A stretch of DNA of 64,000 nt from Apus apus (lineage: Eukaryota > Chordata > Aves > Apodiformes > Apodidae). Position numbers and translations under genes: made by a program. The notes beneath the pieces were generated by a model, which ran no database searches, was not told the origin of the DNA, and saw only the letters and a program-made list of their open reading frames with translations. Location: NCBI RefSeq assembly GCF_020740795.1, contig NC_067301.1, positions 6,958,501 through 7,022,500 of the forward strand, in the 5' to 3' direction. Shown here piece by piece: positions 48,090 through 57,654 of this stretch; the first letter of the stretch is position 1; every line of letters starts with the position of its first letter.

Positions 48090-48455
48090 GGGGATCCCTT
48101 GTGTGCTGGGTGGAGGAGAGGGTGCTGGGCAGGTGGGGGTGAGGGGTGGGGGGTACCCCGGGTCCCAGGGGTGGAGGGAGGGGGAGTTATGAGATGGGTG
48201 GGGGGTTCTTTAGGTGCTAGGGGTGGACGGAGGGTGCCAGGGGGTGTACCCAGGGTCCCAGGAAGGAAGGGACAGATGGAGGGTGAGCACCCTGGGTACC
48301 AGGGATGGAGGGGGGGGGCACCCTGGGAGAGAGGGACAGATGGAGGGGGGCACCCTGGGTACCAGGGAGGGTTGGGGGGGAACCCCACTGGCTGAGGAGG
48401 GGGTGTGGGACTGCGGAGGTAGCCGGGTACCCGCCGGGGGTGGGGGGATGAATGG
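48090..48455 (+). repeat. Intergenic minisatellite, GGTACCAGGGATGGAGGGGG units
   Basis: Imperfect 30-45 base units with cores CCCTGGGTACCAGGG and AGAGGGACAGATGGAGG. G-rich on the + strand, lying directly before the RAP1GAP CpG island. Confidence 0.8.
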
Positions 48456-48554
48456 AGGCGGTTCCTTGGGGACCTAGGAGGGATTTGGGGGCTCCCCCCA
48501 GGCCGCGGGGACGGATGAGGGGACACCCCGGTGGTCCGGGGAGGGTGGGAGAGC

Positions 48555-48793
48555 GGGGATGGAGGGGAGGTCCCAGGCGGGGGGTGATGCGGTCCCGGTG
48601 CCGTGTCCTGGTGCCGTTTTCCCGGTCGCTGGTTGCCGGTTCCGGTGCCGGTTCCCCCGGTACCGGCCGCCCCCGGAGGGGCCGCCCCGCCCCGCCGCAC
48701 GTGACGCGGCGCCGCGGCTGCCAGCGGCGGGGGCCCCGCTCCGCTGCGCTCCGGTACCGGCCCCGGCCCCGCTCCGGTACCGGCCCCGCTCCG
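48555..48793 (+). promoter_or_regulatory. RAP1GAP: RAP1GAP CpG-island promoter and probable first, noncoding exon
   Basis: Very CpG-rich. It contains GCACGTGACG at 48697-48706, an E-box of USF/MITF/TFEB type joined to a CRE half-site. Behind it are two copies of GCTCCGGTACCGGCCCC (48746-48793) and a consensus donor GTAAGTG at 48794. I infer an untranslated first exon ending at 48793. No TATA box. Confidence 0.6.
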
Positions 48794-49049
48794 GTAAGTG
48801 CCGCCCCGTGGGGTCCCCCCCTTGAGGTCACCCCCCTCCCTGCTGCCCCCATCTTCCCCCCCCGCAGCACCGGGGGGCCCGTCCCCGGTCACCTTCAGCC
48901 GGTACCGGCAGCTGGGGGGGCCCGGGGGGGGGGGGGGATGCTCTGAGCCTGCGGGGGGACCCCGGCGTCCGGGCAGGCGGGGGGATGGGACGGGAGGGGG
49001 AGATCCCCAACCTCCCCCTCCCCCCCGAATATTTCCTCCATGAATTGCC

Positions 49050-49260
49050 CCCCTCAGCTGCCCCCTCCAATATCTCCCACATGAATTAACGCCCCCCAAC
49101 CTGCGCCCCCCCAACTTGACCCTCCCCAATATCTCCCACATGAATGAACCCCCCTTAACCTGCTCCCCCCCAACTTGTCCCCCCCAATATCCCACATGAA
49201 CAACCCCCCCATCAACCTGATCCCCCCCCCCCAAACTCCCCCCACCGGCTACCCCAAAAT
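49050..49260 (+). repeat. Minisatellite, AATATCTCCCACATGAATNAACCCCCC units
   Basis: Four to five units of about 55 bases with AATATCTCCCACATGAAT followed by a C-rich stretch. Lies in what is probably RAP1GAP intron 1. Confidence 0.8.
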
Positions 49261-49526
49261 CTGCTCCCTCCAGGCAAGCTCCCCCCATCCTGGCCCCATC
49301 ATCTGCCCCTCACCCCAGTCCCTGCAATCTGCTCCCCACCGCGTCCCCCCCTAACGCTCCCCCCCCTCCGCCCCCCAGCCCGACCCCACATTCGGGTCAC
49401 ACCCCCCCAGTGCAGTTCCCCCCTCCAAGAACTGTCCCCCCCTTGGGTGATGGCGGGAGGGGGAGCCCCCCAGGACCCCTCCCCGCCCCCCCTGCCCGGT
49501 GGGGTCACGCTGCGGCCCGCGGGGAC

Positions 49527-49905
49527 GGGTCGTGTTTGCACCAGGGGCCGTGTTTGCACGGGGGCGTGTGACATTGTCGCATTTGCACGCAGGCGTGTTT
49601 GCACGGGGACGGGTCCCGTTTGCCCCGGGTGGCGATTGCACCAGGGTCGTGCTTGCACGGGGGCGGGTCACCCTGGCACCACGGCGGTGTTTGCACCAGG
49701 GGGGTGTTTGCACGGGGATGGGGCTGATTTGCACCAGGAGGGTGTTTGCACCACGGTCGTGTCTGCACGGGGCTGAGATGCCCTGGACACCAGGGCCCCT
49801 TGCACCAGGGTCCCTTTTGCTCACCACCGTGTTTGCACGAGGGTTCTTGCACGGCCGGGGTGTGTTTGCACGGGGCTGGGACCCATTTACACCAGGGCCG
49901 GTGTC
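49527..49905 (+). repeat. Minisatellite, GTGTTTGCACCAGGGG / GTGTTTGCACGGGG units
   Basis: About fifteen units of 16-24 bases, each with TTTGCAC(C/G). More regular than the arrays in the neighbouring introns. Confidence 0.88.
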
Positions 49906-50205
49906 CCTGTGTTCTTGTGTCCCGTGTCCCTGTGTCCCCATGTCTCCGTGAACCGGTGTCCCCGTGTCCCCCAGCCCCCATGTCCTGTGTCCCGGTGTCC
50001 CATGCCTGGTATTCCCATGTCCGTCTATCCCTTGCCCGCGTGTCCCCACATCCCGTGTCCCCACGTCCCGTATCCCAATGTCCCTGTGAACCCGTGTCCC
50101 GGTGTCCCTGTGTCCGCCAGTCCTCATGTCCCGATGTCCCCCTGTCCCGTGTCCCCATGTCTGGTGTCCCAGTCCCCACGTCCCGGTGTCCCCGGGCGGT
50201 GCCCG
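49906..50205 (+). repeat. Minisatellite, CCCGTGTCCC / CCCCATGTCCCG units
   Basis: C-rich 9-12 base units closely resembling the CCCCATGTCCCC array of the last HSPG2 intron at 6180-7620, 42 kb away. Confidence 0.82.
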
Positions 50206-50497
50206 GCGCTGTCCGTGGTGCTGCCCCGCGCGGTGCCATCTCCCACCCCCAGGGGGCACCCTTGTTTGGGGGGGGGGGAGGGAAGGGGTATGTGTGTGAT
50301 GAGTTGTGAGGGTCTCAGCAGACGGACACCCCCCCCTGCAGTGGCCGGTCCCCACCGCTCCCGGGCCAGCAGCTCGCGGCTGGCAGCAGGGGTGGCTCTT
50401 GGCCCTGCCATCAGTAGGCTCCAGGGTTAACACGGCTGCCCGAGCAGCACAGCCAGGAGCTGGCGGAGGTGGGGGGGGAAGTTCACCTCTCCCCCAG

Positions 50498-50586
50498 GAA
50501 GCACCATGGACCCCCCAGGACCCCTCCAGACCACCTAGACGTGTCCCCAACCGGCACTGCCACCCCCTCAGCCACCCCACCCCGAG
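50498..50586 (+). other. RAP1GAP: Candidate RAP1GAP 5' untranslated exon with a short upstream frame
   Basis: Bounded by a pyrimidine-rich acceptor (CTCTCCCCCAG) and a consensus donor GTAAGC. It has ATG in CACCATGG at 50506 opening a 10-codon frame that stops at TAG. No frame joins usefully to the coding exon at 50671. Prediction from splice signals only. Confidence 0.35.
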
Positions 50587-50670
50587 GTAAGCCCCCCGTG
50601 GGTGCTCCCCACCCAAGGGTGCCCATCCCAAGGCAAGGTGCAGGGCACCCACAGCCCCCATGTCCCGCAG

Positions 50671-53600
50671 GGCAGCAGGATGGCCCAGCAGCGACACGTC
50701 CCCCCACCACTCAAGGTAGGTGTCACTGGGGGGTGGGGGGGCACCCAACCAGCACCCATGGGTGCTAGAGTGGCCTTGACCCCCCATTGTCTTGCAGACA
50801 GAGGAGGACTACATCCCCTACCCCAGCGTGCACGAGGTAGAGCACCCACTGCCCCCCCAGATGGGTGCAAGGAGGTGGGTGGGAGCTGGGTTGATGGGTG
50901 GGTGACCTGAGCACCCTCCTGGGCTGTGGGTGCAGGTGCTTGGCCGGGAGGGGCCGTTCCCCCTCATCCTGCTGCCGCAGTTTGGGGGTTACTGGATCGA
51001 GGGCACCAACCACCAGCTGAGCGAGGCACCCACATCCCCCCCGACCCCAGCACCCAGCACCCGGGCAAAGCTTGAGGGCAACCACACGGCCAAGATCTAC
51101 CGCAAGCACTTCTTGGGCAAGGTGAGGTCCCTGAGGGTGCTCCAGGCATGGGTGCTGCAGGGAGTGGGTGGGCATGGAGACCCCATAAACATGGGTGTTC
51201 ATGCATATGGGTGCTCCTGAGGTGTAGGTATCTATGGACATGGGAGACCCATGAGGATGGGTGCTCATGGACGTGGATGCCACGTGGCATGTGCGCTCGT
51301 GCATATGGGTGCTCATGGATGTGGGTGCTGGTATCTGTGGTCACTAGACCCCCATGGGAATGGGTGCTTATGGACCTGGGTACCCTATAGCATGGGTGCT
51401 TATTCATGTGGATGCTTAGGGACATGGGTGATTCATGGGTATCTATAGACATGGGAGCCTCATGGGTATGGGTGCTCATGGACCTGGGTACTTGTGGACA
51501 CGGGTACTAGTGCATGTGGGTGCTCAGGGACATGGGCAACCCATGAGAGTGTGTGTCCATGGGCATGTAGGCTCCATAGGTATGGGTGCTGATGGGTAGG
51601 GGTGCCCCATGGCATGGGTGCTCACGAGTGTGCATGGCCTGTGTACATGTGCACACCAGTCTGGGTGCTCCATAGGTGGTGCTATCTGTGGGGATGGGTG
51701 CTCGTGGGCCCGGATGCCCCATGGAGATGGGTGGTCAGGGTTATGGGTGCCCTGTGGCATGGATGCTTCTAGACATGGGTGTCCACAGGCACGCAGAACG
51801 TATAAGTATCTACAAGATGGGTGCCCCATAGGCATGGGTGCTCACGGCCCTTGGTGCTTATGGGCACGGGTGCCCCATGGCAGGGGTGCCTGCCAGCCTG
51901 AGCACCCATTGGCGCGGTGATGGGTGCTTGGCCCCCTCCTTGCAGGAGCACTTCAACTACTACTCCCTGGACCCGGTGCTGGGCCACCTCGTCTTCTCTC
52001 TCAAGTATGATGAGCAGGAGCATCTCCACCTGTTGCTGCGGTGAGCAGGGTGCCAGGGGGCACCCATGGGTGCCGGCTGGGCACGGGGGGCCACCCTGAC
52101 CCTGCCTCACCCTGCAGCACCCGTGTCCGCACCCTGCACGACGTGGTGCCCATCTCCTGCCTGGCTGAGTTCCCCAACGTTGTCCAGATGGCCAAGGTGG
52201 GTGCAAAACCTCTGGGCAGCACCCATGGGTGCCCCCCTACCCCAAGCCACCCCATCACATCACCCGTCCTTCCCGCAGCTGGTGTGCGAGGATGTCAACG
52301 TGGATCGTTTCTACCCCGTGCTCTACCCCAAGGTGATCAGGGTGTGTGGGGGGGTGGGAGCACCCATGGGTGCTCCAACCAACCATGGGTGCTCCCAAAC
52401 AACCATGGGTGCTCCCCCACCCAACCTCCTCCCCTGCAGGCGTCCCGCCTCATCCTCGCCTTTGACGAGCATGTGCTCAGCAACCACTTCAAGTTTGGGG
52501 TCATCTACCAAAAACTGGGGCAGGTAGGGGGTGGGGTGGGTGGTGGTCAGGGTTGGGGGGGAGGGGGCTCCCGGGTGGGTGCTGGCACCCATCTGCCTCC
52601 CCACCACAGACCTCCGAGGAGGAGCTTTTTGGCACGACGGAGGAGAGCCCGGCCTTCACCGAGTTCCTCGACGTCCTGGGTCAGCGGGTGCAGCTGAGGG
52701 ACTTCAAGGGGTGTGTGATGGGGGTGCTGGGTGGGTTGAGGGAGGGAGGGGAGGGGGGTGGGCACCCATGGACTTCCAGGTTCAGGGTGCCTGTTTGTCC
52801 CCCCCACCCAGGTTCCGGGGGGGGCTGGATGTGACCCACGGGCAGACGGGAAGCGAGTCTGTCTACTGCCACTTCCGTGACAAGGAGATCATGTTCCACG
52901 TCTCCACCAAGCTGCCCTACACTGAGGGGGATGCCCAGCAGGTGGGACACCCATGGGTGCTGGGGGGAGGGGGTGTGGGGAGTTAGGGGGGGCAATGGTT
53001 GGGATGGGGCATATGGGTGCTTGGGGGTGTAGGAGGTTCTGGGTTATCTCCCTGGGGTGTGAAGTCTGGTGGGACACCTGAGGGTGTTTGGGGGTTGTCC
53101 CTGAAGTGCAGGGGCTCCAGGGACACCCATGGGTGCTGGGGAGGTGTCTCTGGGATCCAAAATTTCCAGGGGCATCTATGAGGATGCAAGAGGCTGGCAG
53201 AGCACCCATGGTTGCTGTGGGGTGTCTATGGGATGCAGGGACTCTAGGGGCACCTGTAAGTGCTGGGGGTGTATTTGTCTGGTGCACAGGGCTGACGGAG
53301 CATCCATGGGTGCTGGGGAGGGTGTCTGTGGGGTGCAAAACCTCCAGAGGCACCCCTGGGTTCTGGGGGGCATCTCTGGGACAAAAGGACTAGCAGAGCC
53401 CCCCTGGGTGCTGGGAAGCACCTCTGGGGCACCCTGTGCCCCCCGCTCTGGGTGTGACCTCTCGCTGTCCCCCACGTCCCCCCCCATGTCCCCGCAGCTG
53501 CAGCGGAAGCGTCACATCGGCAACGACATCGTGGCCGTCGTCTTCCAGGACGAGAACACCCCCTTTGTCCCCGACATGATCGCCTCCAACTTCCTCCACG

Positions 53601-53997
53601 CCTTCGTGGTGGTGCAGCTGGAGCAGGGCAGCACCCAGGGCACTCTCTACAAGGTACCCCCCCGTGCCTCAGTTTCCCCCCCCCGCCCCCCACGGGGGTG
53701 CTGGGGACAGCAGGGTGGCCACTCACCCCCCCCCCCCCCACCACAGGTCTCTGTCACCGCCCGTGATGATGTGCCCTTCTTTGGCCCACCACTGCCTGAC
53801 CCTGCTGTCTTCAGGAAGGTGAGCACCCATGGGTGCTGCTGGGGGGGGAGGGGGTAGGGGGTGTCTCCATGGGTGGCACCCACCCGGGGCTGCCCCTCGC
53901 CCCCCCGCAGGGCCCTGAGTTCCAAGAGTTTCTGCTGACCAAGCTCATCAATGCTGAGTACGCCTGCTACAGGGCTGAGAAGTTTGCCAAGCTGGAG
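50671..53997 (+). CDS. RAP1GAP: RAP1GAP exons for the N terminus and Rap-GAP catalytic domain
   Basis: Exons: 50671-50715 (ATG 50680), 50798-50836, 50936-51121, 51946-52040, 52118-52196, 52279-52332, 52440-52523, 52610-52710, 52812-52941, 53498-53653, 53747-53818, 53911-53997. Signature stretches: [101 protein letters not shown] joins EQEHL directly, without the VIGD of the human form I recall. In GSRMAQQR the Asp-Glu of the human GoLoco motif is Ala-Gln. Confidence 0.94.
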
Positions 53998-56900
53998 GTG
54001 GGTGCAAATGTGGGTGCTGGGCACAGCTGGGGGTGCTGTGGGTGCTGGAGATGTGGGTTTTGTGGTTGCAGAGGGGCTGTGTGCGCCATGGGTGCTGTGA
54101 TTGCAGCAGTGCCCTGCCTGCTGTGGGTGCTGTGGGGCTGCACATGTGATTGCTGTGCACATGGTGGGTGCTGGGGATGTGGGATGCTGCGGGTGCTGAG
54201 CACAGTCTGGGTGCTGTGGGTTTGGGTGTTGTGCACAGTGTGGGTGCTAGGGCTGCAGTGGGTGCTGTGATTGCAGCAGTGCTGTGGGTGCTGTGGCAGG
54301 AAGGAGGCTGTGGGTGCTGGGGATGAGGGTACTGTGGGTGCTGTGCACAGTCTGGGTGCTGGGGATGTGGGTGCTGTGAATGTGGGTGGGGTGCCTGCAG
54401 TGATGCAGGCACGTGTGGGTGCTGTGTACACTGGGTGCCACTGTGCCTGCAGCAGAGTCATGTGGGTGGGGCTGTGCACGTGTGGGTGCTGTGCTTGCTG
54501 TGGGTGCTGTACATGTGTGGGTGCTGTGTATGTGTGGGTGCTATACCTGCTGTGGGTGCTGTGCATGTGTGGGTGCTGTGCTTGCTGTGGGTGCTGTACA
54601 TGTGTGGGTGCTGTGTATGTGTGGGTGCTGTGCCTGCTGTGGGTGTTGTGCATGTGTGGGTGCTGTGTATGTGTGGGTGCTGTGCCTGCTGTGGGTGTTG
54701 TGCATGTGTGGGTGCTGTGTATGTGTGGGTGCTGTGCCTGCTGTGGGTGCTGTGCATGTGTGGGTGCTGTGCTTGCTGTGGGTGCTGTACATGTGTGGGT
54801 GCTGTGCCTGCTGTGGGTGCTGTGCACGTGTGGGTGCTGTGCCTGCTGTGGGTGCTGTGCACATGTGGGTGCTGTGCACGTGTGGGTGCTGTGCACGGCG
54901 TGGGCGAGTTGTGCCTGCAGCAGGTGTGTGCATGTGGGTGCTGCCCCCCGTGTGGGTGCTGTGCCAGCAGCAGTGCTGAGTGGGTGGGTGCTGTGCACAG
55001 CGGGTGCTGTGGGTGACATGCGTGGGTGGGAGGCGGTCATGCCCGCTGTGGGTGCCATGCACGTGGGTGCTGTGATGATGCGGGTGCTGTGCACACCGCG
55101 GGGGCCACACGGGTGGGACGGTGGTGGGCGGAGGGGGGGGTTGGTGTCCCGCAGGGGTGTCACGGAAGTGGGGGGGAGGGATGTCAAGGAGTGGAGTCAC
55201 CAAGGGGTGTTCCAGGGCGGGGGGCTGTTCCGCGGGGGGTGTCACGGGTGGGGTGTCCCGGGGGGCTGTTCCGCGGGGGGGTGTCCCGGGGGGGTGTCCC
55301 GGGGGGCTGTTCCGCGGGGCGTGTCAGGGCTCGGACGCGCAGGAGCGGACGCGGGCGGCTCTGCTGGAGACGCTGCACGAGGAGCTGCAGGCCCGCAGCC
55401 AGGCCATGCTGGGGCTGGGCCCCGACGACGAGCGCCCCGACAACGGCGCCGCCGCCCCGGGCTTCTTCGAGTCCTTCAAGGTGGGGTGTAAACCCCCCCA
55501 GCCCCTCCGCACCACCGGGGCGGCACCGGGCGCTGCTGACGGGCCGGGGAGGCCTCGCAGCGGGGCCGCAGCCCCCCCGGGAACGCGGGGCCGAGACCCC
55601 CCCCCCCCACCCCGCACCCCCGAGGGCGCCGTGATGGCCCCGCCCAGGGACACGCACCGGAGGCCCCGCCCACCGCCCCGCCTGTGTCTATGAGGCCACG
55701 CCCACACACGCCTTAACCACGCCCCTACATTGAGAGGAATGTCATTTGGCCACGCCCTTTCGTCAAGCCACGCCCCCTTTCCAATTGCTCCTCCCCTGGC
55801 TCAAGCCCCGCCCCTCCTGGCAGCCCCGTTAAGCCGGTTGGTCCCGCCTCTCCCGGTGGCCCCGCCCCTCCCGTTGCCCCGCCCTTCCCGGTGGCCCCGC
55901 CCCTGCCGGTAGCCCCGTTCCCCTCGGTGGCCCCGCCCCTCCCGGTGGGCCCATTGACACGGGGGCCCCGCCCTTCCCGGTGGCCCCGCCCCTCTGGGCA
56001 GCCCCGTTCTCCCGGCGGCCCCGCCCCTGCCGGTGCCCCGGTCCCCAGGCCGGTGACACGGTGCCGCCCCCAGTCGCTGCTGGTGCCCGGGAGCCGGCGG
56101 GGACGCCGCGGCAGCGCCATCGGGCTGGGCTCGGTGGAGGAGGTGGGTACCCCGGCACGGACCCCCCCTGTGTCGTGTGTCCCCCCCGCTCTGTGTCCCC
56201 CTCCCGAGGTGTCCCCCCGGGTTAACGGCGGCCCGCAGGCGCTGCTGGTGCCCGGGAAGAGCCCGTCGCGGCGGCGGCCCGGCCCGCTCGGCTCCCGCCG
56301 CTCCAGCGCCATCGGGATCGAGAGCATCCAGGAGGCACCGGCCGGCAGGTGAGCGCCGGGACCGGGGCGGGGCGGCACCCCCGGGCCCCCGCTGTCCCCT
56401 CACCGCCCGGCCCCTCCCCAGGGACGGCCCCGCCGCCACCCCCGAGGGCACCAGCTCCGCACACAGCTCCCCAGAGAGCCGCCGGCACCCCGGCAGGTCT
56501 GAGCACCGCGGGTACCGGGGGGTACCGGGGTGACATGGGGACTGAGGGACACCGGGACAGAGGGTGACACGGGGACTGGAGGGCACTGGGATGGGGTGAT
56601 CATGGGGACTGGGGGCACCGGGATGGGGTGACATCCGTGTGACGCGGGGGACACAGGATGGCACGGGGACAGGGTGGCACAGGGCTGGGACGTGACAAAG
56701 GATGGGCTGGCATGGGAACAGGGTGGCATGGGGATGGGACATCCCAGGGATGAGACAGCATGGGGAGAGAGTGGCATGGGGACAGGGTGACAAAGGGATG
56801 GGACATCACAGGCATGGGATGGCATGGGGACAGGGTGGCATGGGGACAGGGTGGCATGGGGACGGGACATCACCGGGCATGGAGTGCGGTGGGGACAGGG

Positions 56901-57654
56901 TGGAACAGGAGTGGAACATCACAGGCACGGGGTGGCCCGAGGACAGGGTGACACAGAGATGGGACGTCCCAGGGATGGAATAACTTGGGGATAGGGTGGT
57001 GTGGGGACAGGGTGGCATGTGGATGGGACACCCTAGGGATGGGCTGTCATGGGAGCAGTGTGTCCCAGGGAGGGGATGGCACGGGAACAGGATGGCACAG
57101 GGACCAAGCACCCTGGGGACAGCGCGGCGTCGCAGCAGGCCATGGTGGTGGCCACACGGCCTGGTGCCAGCTTGTCCTGTCCATGTCGCTGTCCCTGTCC
57201 CTGGCAGGCCCGAGAAGCCGGAGCCCCCAGATTTCTCCTGCTCCTCCTCCAGCGCCAGCAGCTTGGGCAGCACCACCGAGGAGCCAGGACGGGTACGGGG
57301 TGCTGGGGTGGGGGCAGGGGAGGCAATGGGTGCTGGGCAGGGTGTGGGGGGGGGGCAGCACCCCCTTAACCCCCTCCCTGCACCCTCAGGAGAGCCGCTC
57401 ACCCTCGGGAACCCACCGTGACACTTTCACCGACACCCCCTGGCCAGATGACCCCGCCGGGACCCCTCCAGGTAGCCCAACACCACGGCATCAGACACCC
57501 CCTGCCCCCCCCGCGGGGCTTGGGGACCCCCACCCGGGGTGCTCACGCCTCCCCCCCCCCCCCCAACTTTTCCTCCCCAGGCCGGCACCCTCCTGACCCC
57601 CCCGAGATCAAAATCCAGCTGGAGCGGCCCCCCCACAACCCGGTGAGGCTGTGA
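50680..57654 (+). CDS. RAP1GAP: Rap1 GTPase-activating protein 1
   Basis: Nineteen coding exons, all phases joining, give 583 residues from the ATG at 50680; human RAP1GAP is about 660. The protein stimulates GTP hydrolysis by Rap1 at membranes and in the cytosol, damping integrin and ERK signalling. The Rap-GAP domain is highly conserved and its catalytic Asn thumb is Asn277 in [20 protein letters not shown]. The first exon (50671) reads G-S-R before the ATG, as in the human GoLoco motif, so a longer form from an upstream exon is likely; I could not find that exon. The C-terminal tail is shorter than human: the R-S-R-S-Q-S exon is not found and a Ser-rich exon is partly duplicated. Convergent with ALPL. 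Confidence 0.95.
51125..51940 (+). repeat. RAP1GAP intronic minisatellite, CATGGGTGCTCATGGACATGG units
   Basis: About 800 bases of degenerate 12-30 base units around ATGGGTGCT(C/T)ATGG. It shares the ATGGGTGCT half of the palindromic motif found in the following introns. Confidence 0.88.
52945..53440 (+). repeat. RAP1GAP intronic minisatellite, CAGGGGCACCCATGGGTGCTGGGG units
   Basis: About eight degenerate 55-70 base units, each with (A/G)G(A/C)(A/C)CCATGGGTGCTGGGG and a GTGTCT(C/G)TGGG stretch. Two contain the perfect palindrome. Confidence 0.82.
53998..55115 (+). repeat. RAP1GAP intronic minisatellite, GTGGGTGCTGTGCATGT units
   Basis: Over 1 kb of 17-18 base units, GTGGGTGCTGTGCATGT alternating with GTGGGTGCTGTGCCTGCT. 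Blocks of about 70 bases recur nearly exactly between 54480 and 54800, indicating recent expansion. The Cys/Val-rich 400-codon frame and its His/Thr-rich antisense come from the repeat. Confidence 0.92.
55185..55330 (+). repeat. Short tandem block GGGTGTCCCGGGGGGCTGTTCCGCGG
   Basis: Four to five units of about 24-30 bases just before the acceptor of the exon at 55343, with GGGGCTGTTCCGCGGGG in each. Confidence 0.82.
55343..57654 (+). CDS. RAP1GAP: RAP1GAP exons for the C-terminal regulatory tail
   Basis: Exons: 55343-55480, 56074-56142, 56239-56348, 56422-56496, 57208-57292, 57390-57471, 57581-57654. The first ([20 protein letters not shown] to GFFESFK) is followed in human by an exon with R-S-R-S-Q-S, not found here. 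The next two exons resemble each other: SLLVPG...[13 protein letters not shown] and ALLVPG...[14 protein letters not shown]. Then come Ser-rich exons ([20 protein letters not shown]) and PEIKIQLE near the end. In the last exon the final codons GTG AGG are also a consensus donor at 57643, so another C terminus is possible. Confidence 0.88.
55690..56045 (+). repeat. Minisatellite, GGCCCCGCCCCTCCCGGT units
   Basis: About eighteen units of 16-20 bases, (G)CC(A/C)CGCCC.TCCCGGTGG. Every unit contains a CCGCCC or CACGCCC Sp1/KLF-type box. It fills the intron where the human R-S-R-S-Q-S exon would be expected. Confidence 0.88.
56515..57135 (+). repeat. RAP1GAP intronic minisatellite, GGCATGGGGACAGGGT units
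   Basis: Units of 14-16 bases, GGCATGGGGACAGGGT and GGGATGGGACATCAC, G-rich on the + strand and related to the GGGGACATGG arrays in HSPG2. Confidence 0.88.

Larger units (their letters stand above)
50751..53837. repeat. Seven dispersed copies of the palindrome CACCCATGGGTG
   Basis: Perfect copies at 50753, 52061, 52220, 52361, 52948, 53124 and 53824, in six different RAP1GAP introns. The context extends the symmetry to 16 bases (AGCACCCATGGGTGCT) at 50751 and 53822 and to 20 bases at 52357-52376. Near-copies occur at 53201 and 53299. The palindrome has no orientation. Confidence 0.9.

Noticed and set aside
54271-55491. 406-codon + frame of Cys/Val/Gly and its His/Thr-rich antisense
   Set aside because: Product of the GTGGGTGCTGTGC array. 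It covers the RAP1GAP exon at 55343 in a different frame from the conserved [11 protein letters not shown].
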